24,557 nt of DNA from assembly GCA_024275615.1 (NCBI GenBank), contig JAJRYU010000730.1, forward strand, positions 1 to 24,557, written 5' to 3'. The notes beneath the pieces are model-generated. The model searched no databases and had not been told where the DNA came from. It saw nothing but the letters and a program-made list of their open reading frames with translations. Made by a program: the position numbers and the translations under genes. The stretch is from Planctomycetota bacterium. GTDB taxonomy: Bacteria; Planctomycetota; GCA-002687715; DRQF01. This document shows, in pieces, positions 17,325 through 24,557 of the stretch. Positions within the stretch are counted from its first letter, which is position 1, and the number at the start of each line of letters is the position of its first letter.

Positions 17325-19139
17325 ATGCCTGACCGTAATCCGCCTTCGACCTCTTCAAGCCCCGAATCTGAAAGCGACGTAGAGGACCGCAGTATTGCGA
17401 AACTGGTCGTTCTTTCCTTGACCCTCGTCTTGGCGGCTGCCATTGGACTTTGGTTTTTCTATTCCGAAGACCAAGAGAGCCCTGTCACTGAAGTGCACCA
17501 AGCTCAGGCTCCGCATCTTGACGTTGATCCTCAGGAGACTCCCAATGTCATGGAGTTTCGAGAAGAAGCTAGAGAACGAGGCATTATCTTCACGCATTGC
17601 AATGGCGCTCAGGGCCAAAAGTTGCTTCCGGAAACGATGGGCTCAGGTGCCGCATTTCTTGATTTTGACGGAGATGGCGATCAGGACTTGATGCTGGTCA
17701 ATTCTGCGCCCTGGGGAGAAGAACAACGCTTGTCCGGTCCGACGCAGGCGTTTTTCGTCAACGTGGGCGGTCGTTTTGTGGACAGGACGAAAGAAGTCGG
17801 CTTGGCACTGTGTTTCTACGGCATGGGCGTGACCGTCGGCGATTACGATGGCGACGGACGTCCGGACCTATTTGTGACGGCTGTTGGCGACAATCATCTT
17901 TTTCGCAATGTTGATGGCAACCGATTTGAGGAAGTGACTGATGTCGCCGGAGTTGGTGGCGGAGATCATTGGTCGACCGGGGCGGCCTTTCTTGATCACG
18001 ACAAAGATGGCGATCTCGATCTATTCGTTCTCAACTACGTGGTTTGGTCGGCGAAGATCGATCTTGCTCAGGATTTTAGTCTTGGATCATTGGCAAGGGC
18101 CTTTGGGCCGCCCACGGCTTTTGCGGGCGAGCAGCCATTTTTCTATGAGAACTTGGGTGGCGGCAGGTTTCGAGAAATCGGGGAGTCCATCGGCCTGCAT
18201 GTGACCAACGCTGCGACAAAAGTGGCTGTTGGCAAATCCCTGGCTCTTAGTCTGACTGATTTCAATCAGGATGGGCACATAGATATCGTTGTTGCCAATG
18301 ACACAGTTCGCAATTTTGCCTTCAAGAATACTGGCAAAGGCAGTTTCGAAGAGGTTGGCATTAGCTTGGGTTTGGCGTTCGATGAAAATGGCAACGCCAG
18401 AGGGGCGATGGGAATGGACACGGCGAGGTTCAAGAATGATAGCGCGAGTGCCATTGCCGTGGGTAACTTTGCCAATGAAATGACAGCATTTTACGTCTCG
18501 GATGATCCTCTTGACCCCTTGTTCATCGACGAGGCCACGGCGGTCGGAATTGGTGCACCCTCTCGGGATAGCCTCAGCTTTGGATTGCTCTTTTTCGATG
18601 GAGACCTTGATGGATTCTCAGACCTTGCGGTTGCTAATGGGCATGTGGAGCCAGATATCTCCAGAGTCCAAGCGAGTCAAAGTCATGCCCAGGCTTTCGA
18701 TATTTTCCGCAACAACAAAGGTCGATTTCAGCGTCTCCGAGGCGAGGACATCGAAAAGAAATTTGTTGGCCGGGGATTGGCGGCTGCCGACATCGACGGC
18801 GACGGTGACATCGACCTCTTGGCCACGGCCAACGGTGGTCGACCGCGCCTTTTTATTAACAACCAACAAGGGGGACGCTCGCTACGGTTAGACTTGCGCC
18901 TCGAAGATGGTAAGCGGCTCCCGTGGGGTGCCACTGTCGAAATCAGCACTGAAGCGGGTCGACAATTCCGCCGACTTGGAGTCAGTGGCAGCTACCTTTC
19001 ATTTAGCGAACAGATCCTCACTTTCGGTCTTGGGACGATGAAGGTTGCTCATGAAGTGAGAATCACTTGGCCTGATGGGAAGGTACAGTCTATTCGCACC
19101 TTGTCCGCAGGTTTTCACCGCGTGGTCCAGGGACAATAG
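17325..19139 (+). CDS. Membrane-anchored FG-GAP repeat protein with ASPIC/UnbV domain (CRTAC1-like)
   Basis: A 604-residue protein with one N-terminal membrane helix (~25-46, after an acidic cytoplasmic tail) that anchors a periplasmic beta-propeller. At least six FG-GAP/calcium-binding repeats are visible: FLDFDGDGDQDLML, VGDYDGDGRPDLFV, FLDHDKDGDLDLFV, LTDFNQDGHIDIVV, FFDGDLDGFSDLAV and AADIDGDGDIDLLA, each with the D-x-D-x-D-G-x-x-D pattern. The C-terminal ~85 residues form the ASPIC/UnbV domain (GATVEISTEAGRQFRRLGVSG, then LTFGLG and ITWPDGKVQ). No enzymatic activity is established for the family; adhesion or partner binding is usual. The 5-nt gap from the cytochrome gene implies one operon and a shared task. 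Confidence 0.92.
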   Translation: MPDRNPPSTSSSPESESDVEDRSIAKLVVLSLTLVLAAAIGLWFFYSEDQESPVTEVHQAQAPHLDVDPQETPNVMEFREEARERGIIFTHCNGAQGQKLLPETMGSGAAFLDFDGDGDQDLMLVNSAPWGEEQRLSGPTQAFFVNVGGRFVDRTKEVGLALCFYGMGVTVGDYDGDGRPDLFVTAVGDNHLFRNVDGNRFEEVTDVAGVGGGDHWSTGAAFLDHDKDGDLDLFVLNYVVWSAKIDLAQDFSLGSLARAFGPPTAFAGEQPFFYENLGGGRFREIGESIGLHVTNAATKVAVGKSLALSLTDFNQDGHIDIVVANDTVRNFAFKNTGKGSFEEVGISLGLAFDENGNARGAMGMDTARFKNDSASAIAVGNFANEMTAFYVSDDPLDPLFIDEATAVGIGAPSRDSLSFGLLFFDGDLDGFSDLAVANGHVEPDISRVQASQSHAQAFDIFRNNKGRFQRLRGEDIEKKFVGRGLAAADIDGDGDIDLLATANGGRPRLFINNQQGGRSLRLDLRLEDGKRLPWGATVEISTEAGRQFRRLGVSGSYLSFSEQILTFGLGTMKVAHEVRITWPDGKVQSIRTLSAGFHRVVQGQ

Positions 19140-19176
19140 CCTGGCGTGGGCGTGAAGCTGCGGGGGCCAGCCTTGG

Positions 19177-20163
19177 TCAAGACTCCTGGGCGTCCGATGC
19201 CTTCTTGTCGGTTCCGGAAGCGGTGGGGTTCGTTGTTGACGGCGTACCGGCGAATACTTCATGACTGGCATAGCGTTCACCGAAGTCACAGACGATAAAA
19301 ACCACCGTGCCTTCAGGGCCAATGCGCTTGGCCTCTTGAAGCGCAGCGAAGGCGATTGCGCCGGTAGAAATCCCAGTGAGGATTCCTTCTTCTTGAGCTA
19401 GGCGCCTCGTGGTTGTGACTGCATCATCATAAGAGATGGCGCATACTTCGTCGTAAATGTCGGTGTCCAGAATCTTAGGAATGAAACCAGCGCCAATGCC
19501 TTGAATCTTATGGGGGCCCTTTTCGCCGCCGCTGAGGATTGAGCTACCAGTGGGTTCAATCGCCAAAACGCGCACCCCAGGTTTCTTGTCTTTCAAGAAC
19601 TGCCCCGTGCCAGTGACCGTACCACCGGTGCCGACTCCAGCGACAAAGGACGTTATCTCCGGAACTTGCTTAAGGATTTCTGGGCCGGTACCTGAGCGGT
19701 GCGCTTCTGGATTGTCGCTGTTATCAAACTGCAGAGAGCTCCAAGCCTTGGTTCCCAACTCCGCCGCAATTTCATTGGCCTTAGTGATAGCTGCTGGCAT
19801 ACCCCCCGAACCAGGGGTTAGGACCACGGTGGCGCCGTAGGCCGCAAGGACTCGACGGCGTTCGATCGTCATGCTATCGGGCATTGTTAGGATGCAGTCA
19901 TAACCCTTGGAGGCTGCGATCAACGCCAAACCGATGCCTGTGTTGCCGCTTGTCGCTTCAACAATGGTCATGCCCCGTTTGAGTTCGCCTCTTGTTTCAG
20001 CACCTTCGATCATCGATTTGGCGATGCGATCTTTCACTGACCCCGCGGGGTTTTGAGATTCCAGTTTGGCGAAGACGGTCGCCATTCCTGGTTCGACAAT
20101 GCGTTGCAGCTTGACAACAGGGGTGTTGCCAACCAACTCGTGAATGTGTTCGAGTCTGGTCAT
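19177..20163 (-). CDS. cysK: Cysteine synthase A (O-acetylserine sulfhydrylase)
   Basis: A 328-residue PLP enzyme that makes cysteine from O-acetylserine and sulfide in the cytoplasm. The PLP lysine is K44 in NPAGSVKDR; the substrate loop TSGNTGIGLA spans 71-80; GVGTGGTVTGTG binds the PLP phosphate; GISTGA near residue 262 stands where most members have GISSGA. Length and motif order are those of CysK/CysM; the N-terminus (LVGNTPVVKL) is CysK-like, but the distinction is not certain. A Ser/Thr/Lys-rich tail of about 20 residues is extra. GGAG precedes ATG 20163. It diverges from the DUF523 gene and converges with the UnbV gene, its stop 37 nt from theirs. Confidence 0.95.
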   Translation of the reverse strand: MTRLEHIHELVGNTPVVKLQRIVEPGMATVFAKLESQNPAGSVKDRIAKSMIEGAETRGELKRGMTIVEATSGNTGIGLALIAASKGYDCILTMPDSMTIERRRVLAAYGATVVLTPGSGGMPAAITKANEIAAELGTKAWSSLQFDNSDNPEAHRSGTGPEILKQVPEITSFVAGVGTGGTVTGTGQFLKDKKPGVRVLAIEPTGSSILSGGEKGPHKIQGIGAGFIPKILDTDIYDEVCAISYDDAVTTTRRLAQEEGILTGISTGAIAFAALQEAKRIGPEGTVVFIVCDFGERYASHEVFAGTPSTTNPTASGTDKKASDAQES

Positions 20164-20283
20164 CGTTATTCTCCGAACTGGACGTAGTCTCTTTGTTGTT
20201 GAAGGTCCGTGAAGCGCGGGGCGAGGTTAAACTATTTCTGTCGCCTATGCTACCTGAAGACATTTGAGAGAATGGACTACATT

Positions 20284-20296
20284 GTTATTCAATAAC
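20284..20296. promoter_or_regulatory. 13-nt palindrome before the DUF523 gene, possible operator
   Basis: GTTATT and AATAAC form a perfect inverted repeat around one C, 4 nt before ATG 20301. A weak promoter (TTGAGA at 20264, 16 nt, TATTCA at 20286) would overlap it, so a bound protein could block transcription. A chance palindrome in an AT-rich stretch is possible. Confidence 0.3.
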
Positions 20297-20300
20297 CTGA

Positions 20301-20873
20301 ATGAGGTGCTCCTGCGTGATGAAAGCGCTTTTTGACAGTAAATCTGAAAGGCATGAGGTCAAAGTTGTTGTCTCGGGCTGCCTCATGGGTGAAAGAGTGC
20401 GTTATGACGGTGGGCACAAGCTCCATGCGCTTCTCACCACAAAGGTTGCTGCGCTCGTGACCCTCGTATCTGTGTGCCCCGAGGCAGAGCTTGGTTTGGG
20501 AATTCCCAGGGAGACTGTTCATCTGTTGCAGCACCAAGGCCGAGTTCGTATGCGCGGGACAGAGACTGGTATCGATCACACTCAAGCCATGCGGGATTGG
20601 GCCGAAATGAGAGTCAAGGAACTGATCGAGGACGGTGCGGCTGGTTTTGTCCTAAAGGCCGGGTCACCTTCGTGCGGCCTTGTCGTCGCCATCGCTTCCG
20701 GCACAGAAAGTGAAGAACCGCAAACGACAGTTGGGCTTTTCGCCGCAGAGATAGGGAAGAATTATCCCCAAGTCCCGTTGATTGACGAGATGAATCTGAA
20801 TGATGATGCGCAAAGAGATGAATTCTTAGAATCAGTATTTGCCTACGCTCGTGCACAACGAGAAGGCGCCTAA
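20301..20873 (+). CDS. DUF523 protein, TudS-like [4Fe-4S] desulfidase candidate
   Basis: A 190-residue cytoplasmic protein of the DUF523 family. It has the three conserved cysteines, C27 in VSGCLMGERVRYDGG, C59 in VCPEAELGLGIPR and C125 in KAGSPSCG, plus a final GLFAAEI segment. In TudS, a characterised member, three such cysteines hold a [4Fe-4S] cluster that removes sulfur from thiouracil. Applying that activity here is inference; the family may act on several thiolated compounds. ATG 20301 was taken; M7 (20319) is an alternative with GAGG 12 nt upstream and would remove two non-conserved cysteines. It diverges from cysK with 137 nt between and stops with TAA. Confidence 0.85.
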   Translation: MRCSCVMKALFDSKSERHEVKVVVSGCLMGERVRYDGGHKLHALLTTKVAALVTLVSVCPEAELGLGIPRETVHLLQHQGRVRMRGTETGIDHTQAMRDWAEMRVKELIEDGAAGFVLKAGSPSCGLVVAIASGTESEEPQTTVGLFAAEIGKNYPQVPLIDEMNLNDDAQRDEFLESVFAYARAQREGA

Positions 20874-20892
20874 TTCGATCAGGTTTCTGCCA

Positions 20893-23580
20893 CTACTTTT
20901 CGCGAATCATGATGTCGCGAAATCTGACTTCCGAGCCTTCATGGTGTTGTTGGAGAGCGATGTGTCCTGAACTATTCGTCCGTTTCGTGTCGAGATAGTC
21001 AACGACCAAGAAGTTGTTGAGTTTGATCTTGATGCGGATTCCCTGGTCTTCATCGCGACAAGAAACGAAGTAGTCAAACCAAACTCCTGGCTCAACAAAC
21101 ATGGCCTTGATGTTGCGAAAACCGTAGAGGCTACCGCTCTTAACCGGATCATGGTATGTGCTGTTGACTTGGGCTTCGTAACCCTTCGGCCAACCGGGGC
21201 CGAAGGTCGTCCGAAAGTAAAGACCAGAATTCCCGTTGTCATTGATCTGAACTCGTGCTTTCAAGTCGAAGTTCTTGTAGTCACTCCGCGGGCTGAAGAG
21301 ATGCCCTTGCTTGCCCGAGCCGACAATGACCCCTTTTTCCACTTTCCAGGTGGCCTCATCAGATCTTTGCCATTCAGCGATATCAGTGCCGTTAAAGACA
21401 TGTTGCCAGTTGTTGTCATCGAGGGGCAAACCAAGAGCCTTCATGGAGAAACGGCGGAATGCGGCTTGGCCTGCGTTGATTCGCAAAGTGAGAGGGGCCT
21501 GGCTCCTTGATTCGGTGGCAAGGGGTGCTCCAGCAGTGGCTTGAGGGAGTTCAACGGATTCATAGAGCAGCGTGCCATCAATGGTGACGTTCTTAAATTT
21601 GGCGTTGATAAATTTCTTGCCGGATTCATCAAAGCCCGCGGCCCTAAACTCCATGTGCACAACGTGCCACTCGCCAGCCCCTTTGTACAAGTCGAGAGGC
21701 ACTTTCTTGTCAGCGATCGCACCGAAGAACAGACCTTTTCCCTGCGGGTCATCGGAGAATTTGAGCTCATATCGAGATTGAAAGAAGACGCTGGCGCTGC
21801 CGCCCTTGGGAAGGAAGACATCGAACCACGTTTCAATGGATGGGTGGGGGATCAAACATGTCTTGTCTGCCGGCGACTTGCCGAATTCGCTGAGCAAGGA
21901 AATCGGACTTGATTGCCCGTCGGCACCCTTCGCATCCGGAGATTTCGTGGCAATCTCGGTGATCCTTGCGGCGTCTTTTGGGTCGAGAGCCAAGTCGAAT
22001 TCCTTGTGTTTCACCGTCTTCCAACCGAAACCAGACCAAAGGTCATCACCGTTGATCTTGTTGAGATAGAGCCAGCCCTCGTATGGGCTTTCTTTCGCCG
22101 CCGGAGGAGGGACCGTCTTGGCTACATGTTCGACATTGACCGGCCCAATTGGCAGTTGGTTGACGGTATAGTGAAATTCCGGATGGAGGAGCTGGTCGCC
22201 GGAGTTTGATTCGAAAGCGCTAAGGACGGCCTCAACAACCTTACCTGGGCGCAATTTTGGGATCACGACACGGATGCTGCGACGGTCTTTTGCCACAACG
22301 ATGGTTTGGACCTGAAGGGGTTTCTTGTGAACTTCTGGCGAGCCGTACTCCCACCAATAGTTGTAGTCGTATTCGATGAGCCTGACGGCATCGGTACCAA
22401 CTATTGTTTTTTGCTTGATTGGTTTAGTGAATTGGATGTCGAAGCCGTCATTTTTGATCTGAACTGAGTGTATCTCAAATGGAACAACCTTCGTCCAATT
22501 GAGAATGGCCAAGCCATCACCCGGATTGAGACCGCCCCAACCTCGATTGGTTCTGCCGATGATGAGTTTCTTATCTGGAGAGAAAGCCAGACGCACTGCG
22601 GAGCCGACTTGATGGCGAAACAAGAAAACCGCTCCCTGGTATTGGCCGCGTATTTTTTCACGTTGGACGCGAAGGATGTTGCCGTTGGTGAGCTCCGACA
22701 CAAACATTTGGCCGGCAAATGGACCGAACCCTCCTCCTGTTGTGTCGGCGATCATCTGCCCAGCAGATCTTGCCCATTTGTAAGGTAGCCACGCCGCAGG
22801 CATGGATCGTTGCCTTCCAGGAGGGTCAGTCTGTGAGGGGATCTCGCCACGAGCAAGATACTCTTCGGTCCATCGCAGTCCTGCTGGGTGGCCATAGAAC
22901 TTGCCCGCTTCGACATGGTAGAGCGGACATGCTGGCATCCAATCGCCTTGGTTGTCAGTTACAAAGAGATCGCCTTCAATGTTCATGCCGATGCCGCAGG
23001 GACTGCGAAAGCCAGTAGCGAATGGAGTCATCGTTCCAGTTGGACTGATTTTCACAACCCAACCACGATAAGGACTAGGTGCCGATCCCAACCACCACTT
23101 GGGGCTGGTGAATGCAACGTTGAGAGAAACGAAGAAATTGCCATGGTCATCTGTGGGGAGACCGTAAGCGTATTCATGATAGTTGCCGCTGACTCCCCAG
23201 TCGTCGCAGACGGTGTCTATGATATCAGCGTGGCCATCCCCATCCACATCCTGCAAGCGGGAAAGCTCGCCACGGCTGACCACGAAGATCTTGCCGTTCT
23301 TGACTGAAAGACCAAGGCAGTCTTGGAGCCCTTCGGCAAAGAGATCGAAAGACGGACTCTCGGTTGTCGGATTCGTAACGAGCCAAACTCGACCTCGTCT
23401 CGTCGACACCACCATTTCTTGGGTGGGGAGGAAGTCTATTCCACCGATTTCAAGTCGTTCTCCCGCCGGAGTTGCAATTTCGATAAGCTGGTAGAACTTA
23501 GCTTCTTGTTTCGCCGTTTGACCTATGGTCTGGCCGACAAGGGCAAAAATAAGGGCTGTCAAGGTCAGAATCGGGCGCAT
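20893..23580 (-). CDS. Secreted PQQ/NHL-type propeller protein with tandem DUF1080-like domains
   Basis: An 895-residue exported protein; the signal peptide spans residues 1-20, ending TIGQ. Residues ~30-375 form a propeller like that of soluble glucose/sorbosone dehydrogenases (GIDFLPTQEMVVSTRRGRVW, LSRLQDVDGDGHADI, GFRSPCGIGMNIEGDLFVTDN), the form common in planctomycete 'membrane-bound dehydrogenase' proteins. A beta-sandwich linker follows (~380-475). Two sugar-binding-like DUF1080 (3-keto-disaccharide hydrolase/LamG-like) units come last: a divergent one (~485-715) and a clear one (~720-895) with WQHVFNGTDIAEWQ, NSGLYFRTTFGPGWPKGYEAQ and SGHIALQQHHEGSEVRFRDI. No transmembrane helix or heme motif is seen. 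Substrate probably a carbohydrate. Its ATG overlaps the stop of the upstream cytochrome gene (TAATG), so the two are coupled. Confidence 0.88.
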   Translation of the reverse strand: MRPILTLTALIFALVGQTIGQTAKQEAKFYQLIEIATPAGERLEIGGIDFLPTQEMVVSTRRGRVWLVTNPTTESPSFDLFAEGLQDCLGLSVKNGKIFVVSRGELSRLQDVDGDGHADIIDTVCDDWGVSGNYHEYAYGLPTDDHGNFFVSLNVAFTSPKWWLGSAPSPYRGWVVKISPTGTMTPFATGFRSPCGIGMNIEGDLFVTDNQGDWMPACPLYHVEAGKFYGHPAGLRWTEEYLARGEIPSQTDPPGRQRSMPAAWLPYKWARSAGQMIADTTGGGFGPFAGQMFVSELTNGNILRVQREKIRGQYQGAVFLFRHQVGSAVRLAFSPDKKLIIGRTNRGWGGLNPGDGLAILNWTKVVPFEIHSVQIKNDGFDIQFTKPIKQKTIVGTDAVRLIEYDYNYWWEYGSPEVHKKPLQVQTIVVAKDRRSIRVVIPKLRPGKVVEAVLSAFESNSGDQLLHPEFHYTVNQLPIGPVNVEHVAKTVPPPAAKESPYEGWLYLNKINGDDLWSGFGWKTVKHKEFDLALDPKDAARITEIATKSPDAKGADGQSSPISLLSEFGKSPADKTCLIPHPSIETWFDVFLPKGGSASVFFQSRYELKFSDDPQGKGLFFGAIADKKVPLDLYKGAGEWHVVHMEFRAAGFDESGKKFINAKFKNVTIDGTLLYESVELPQATAGAPLATESRSQAPLTLRINAGQAAFRRFSMKALGLPLDDNNWQHVFNGTDIAEWQRSDEATWKVEKGVIVGSGKQGHLFSPRSDYKNFDLKARVQINDNGNSGLYFRTTFGPGWPKGYEAQVNSTYHDPVKSGSLYGFRNIKAMFVEPGVWFDYFVSCRDEDQGIRIKIKLNNFLVVDYLDTKRTNSSGHIALQQHHEGSEVRFRDIMIREK

Positions 23581-24557
23581 TACCAGACGACCTCCTTGGC
23601 CAGAGATTCAAGTGATTCAAAAGTGAATGTTTTCTGCAAAATGAACATGATCTGTAGGTCCTGTGCTGACTCAGACGGCGGAATTTTGAATTCTATACCG
23701 TTGTCGCGAATTCCCATGCGAATCCCCTGCGAGCCCCGGTAGACCAAAATCAAGGCGCTGCCATCGGTGTTCTTGCGGACGACGGGCTTGAGTGGTTCCA
23801 AGGGGATACTCGGGAATTTCGGATGCTTGTCGCTCAACTTCTGATCTCGCCCATGAAACTCGTGGTTTGGTGATCCTTCATCAAAACGAACAATGATAGA
23901 TTCACTGGTAGGTTCGATCAAAAAACGTCGTTCGAATCCCAAAGCGTCTGTGAGCTGTTGGACTGACGGAGATTCCTTGATGTTGATGCTTGCACCCGAT
24001 TGGCCGTCCTCAAGGCGATAGCTGACACCAACCATGTCGGGAAAAGCGAAAGAGCCCATCATGTGAGCGGTCAGAGGAGTGATTGTCGTTGCAGTCGCAT
24101 GATGGAAAAGTGGGCCAGGATTTCCTCCGCTTATCATGTACACCACTTCACCGAGTGGTTCCGCTGGGGTTCCGCCACGGTCGACCCAATCGGTTCTCTT
24201 GACGAAACCACCTTTGCGAATGGCGAGGAGGCGGACATCGTCAATACGATACTCAAACGTTATGCCGTCTGGAAAGCCGATGAGGAGTCCCCGGGGCCTC
24301 ATGGGCAAACCGTCTCCTAAACTCGGAAGAATCCCCCTAAAAACGAGGGGGCGGTCATTCACTCGGAGTATAGTCGAACCGTCATCCGTTTTTTGTTCTT
24401 TTGGAATGAGAGTGCGGACATGAGCAACGACGGCTCGTCTTTCTGCGTCGTTCATCTCCTGCTTGAATGAAGGCATCTCTGATTGGCCGGGCATGCCCAT
24501 GGAGATGGTCTTGAATAGGGCCTCGGGCGTGTTGCCAAAAGCGAAGCCTCCGGCGGC
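23580..24557 (-). CDS. C-type cytochrome protein, C-terminal part (5' end off window)
   Basis: The frame is open from the right edge to TAA 23582-23580, 325 codons, so the start and the CXXCH lie outside. The first residues (FGNTPEALFKTISMGMPG, then SEMPSF and DAERRAVVAHVRTL) match the end of a class I cytochrome c domain, the Met of SEMPSF being the likely distal heme ligand and the last helix the usual 'YVRSL'-like one. The remaining ~280 residues are beta-rich (LLIGFPDGITFEYRIDDVRLLAIRKGGF) and I do not recognise them; similar extensions occur in planctomycete and verrucomicrobial cytochromes. TAATG overlap links it to the downstream propeller/DUF1080 gene, suggesting that it takes electrons from that protein. 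Confidence 0.75.
   Translation of the reverse strand, partial: AAGGFAFGNTPEALFKTISMGMPGQSEMPSFKQEMNDAERRAVVAHVRTLIPKEQKTDDGSTILRVNDRPLVFRGILPSLGDGLPMRPRGLLIGFPDGITFEYRIDDVRLLAIRKGGFVKRTDWVDRGGTPAEPLGEVVYMISGGNPGPLFHHATATTITPLTAHMMGSFAFPDMVGVSYRLEDGQSGASINIKESPSVQQLTDALGFERRFLIEPTSESIIVRFDEGSPNHEFHGRDQKLSDKHPKFPSIPLEPLKPVVRKNTDGSALILVYRGSQGIRMGIRDNGIEFKIPPSESAQDLQIMFILQKTFTFESLESLAKEVVW

Noticed and set aside
19141..19170. CTGGC...GCCAG inverted repeat between convergent genes as a terminator
   Set aside because: Five base pairs with a 20-nt loop and no T-run is too weak.
20246..20251. TATGCT as -10 box for the DUF523 gene
   Set aside because: No acceptable -35 box lies 16-18 nt upstream.

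Overview
This 24.6 kb window reads as chromosomal DNA from a free-living heterotrophic bacterium of planctomycete type. That assignment is inference: no rRNA or other phylogenetic marker is present. It rests on many Sec-exported proteins of the kinds planctomycetes encode in numbers: a BNR/VPS10-like propeller, a PQQ-type propeller fused to DUF1080 domains, an FG-GAP/UnbV protein, a multiheme cytochrome with TPRs, a secreted alpha/alpha-toroid protein, and a giant hybrid sensor kinase with an extracellular propeller. Several genes also lack a clear Shine-Dalgarno. I see no tRNA, rRNA, CRISPR array, insertion sequence, phage gene or attachment site. Coding density is high and no gap exceeds 300 bases.

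Layout. Left edge (minus): the 5' part of a secreted thioredoxin-like/helical-repeat gene running off the window. It diverges from a large plus-strand secreted BNR propeller protein, which ends in an early in-frame TAA followed by its conserved C-terminal tail and a hairpin. Next, on minus: a glutamate-decarboxylase-like PLP enzyme (4597-5979), a gamma-glutamyltransferase gene (6145-7854) split by an in-frame TAA, csaA (7933-8271), a 1356-residue hybrid histidine kinase (8303-12373), then a coupled pair made of a coiled-coil exported protein and a toroid protein (12510-14416). On plus: a membrane pentaheme cytochrome/TPR protein (14572-17319) and, 5 nt later, a membrane-anchored FG-GAP/UnbV protein (17325-19139). 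Right side: cysK (minus) diverging from a DUF523/TudS-like gene (plus). Finally a minus-strand coupled pair enters from beyond the right edge: the C-terminal part of a c-type cytochrome protein and a propeller + DUF1080 protein.

How genes may work together. The strongest candidate for something undescribed is the two-gene unit 14572-19139. Its first product combines five transmembrane helices carrying four suitably placed histidines (possible b-heme ligands), five CXXCH heme c sites predicted to be periplasmic, and C-terminal TPRs; its partner is an anchored FG-GAP/UnbV protein. Together they look like a quinone-linked periplasmic electron-transfer module. The second notable pattern is two in-frame TAA codons in otherwise well-conserved genes, about 3 kb apart. 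TAA also serves as an ordinary stop in the window, so general reassignment is unlikely; nonsense mutations, local readthrough or sequence errors remain possible. A third idea is a sulfur link between cysK and the divergent DUF523/TudS-like gene.
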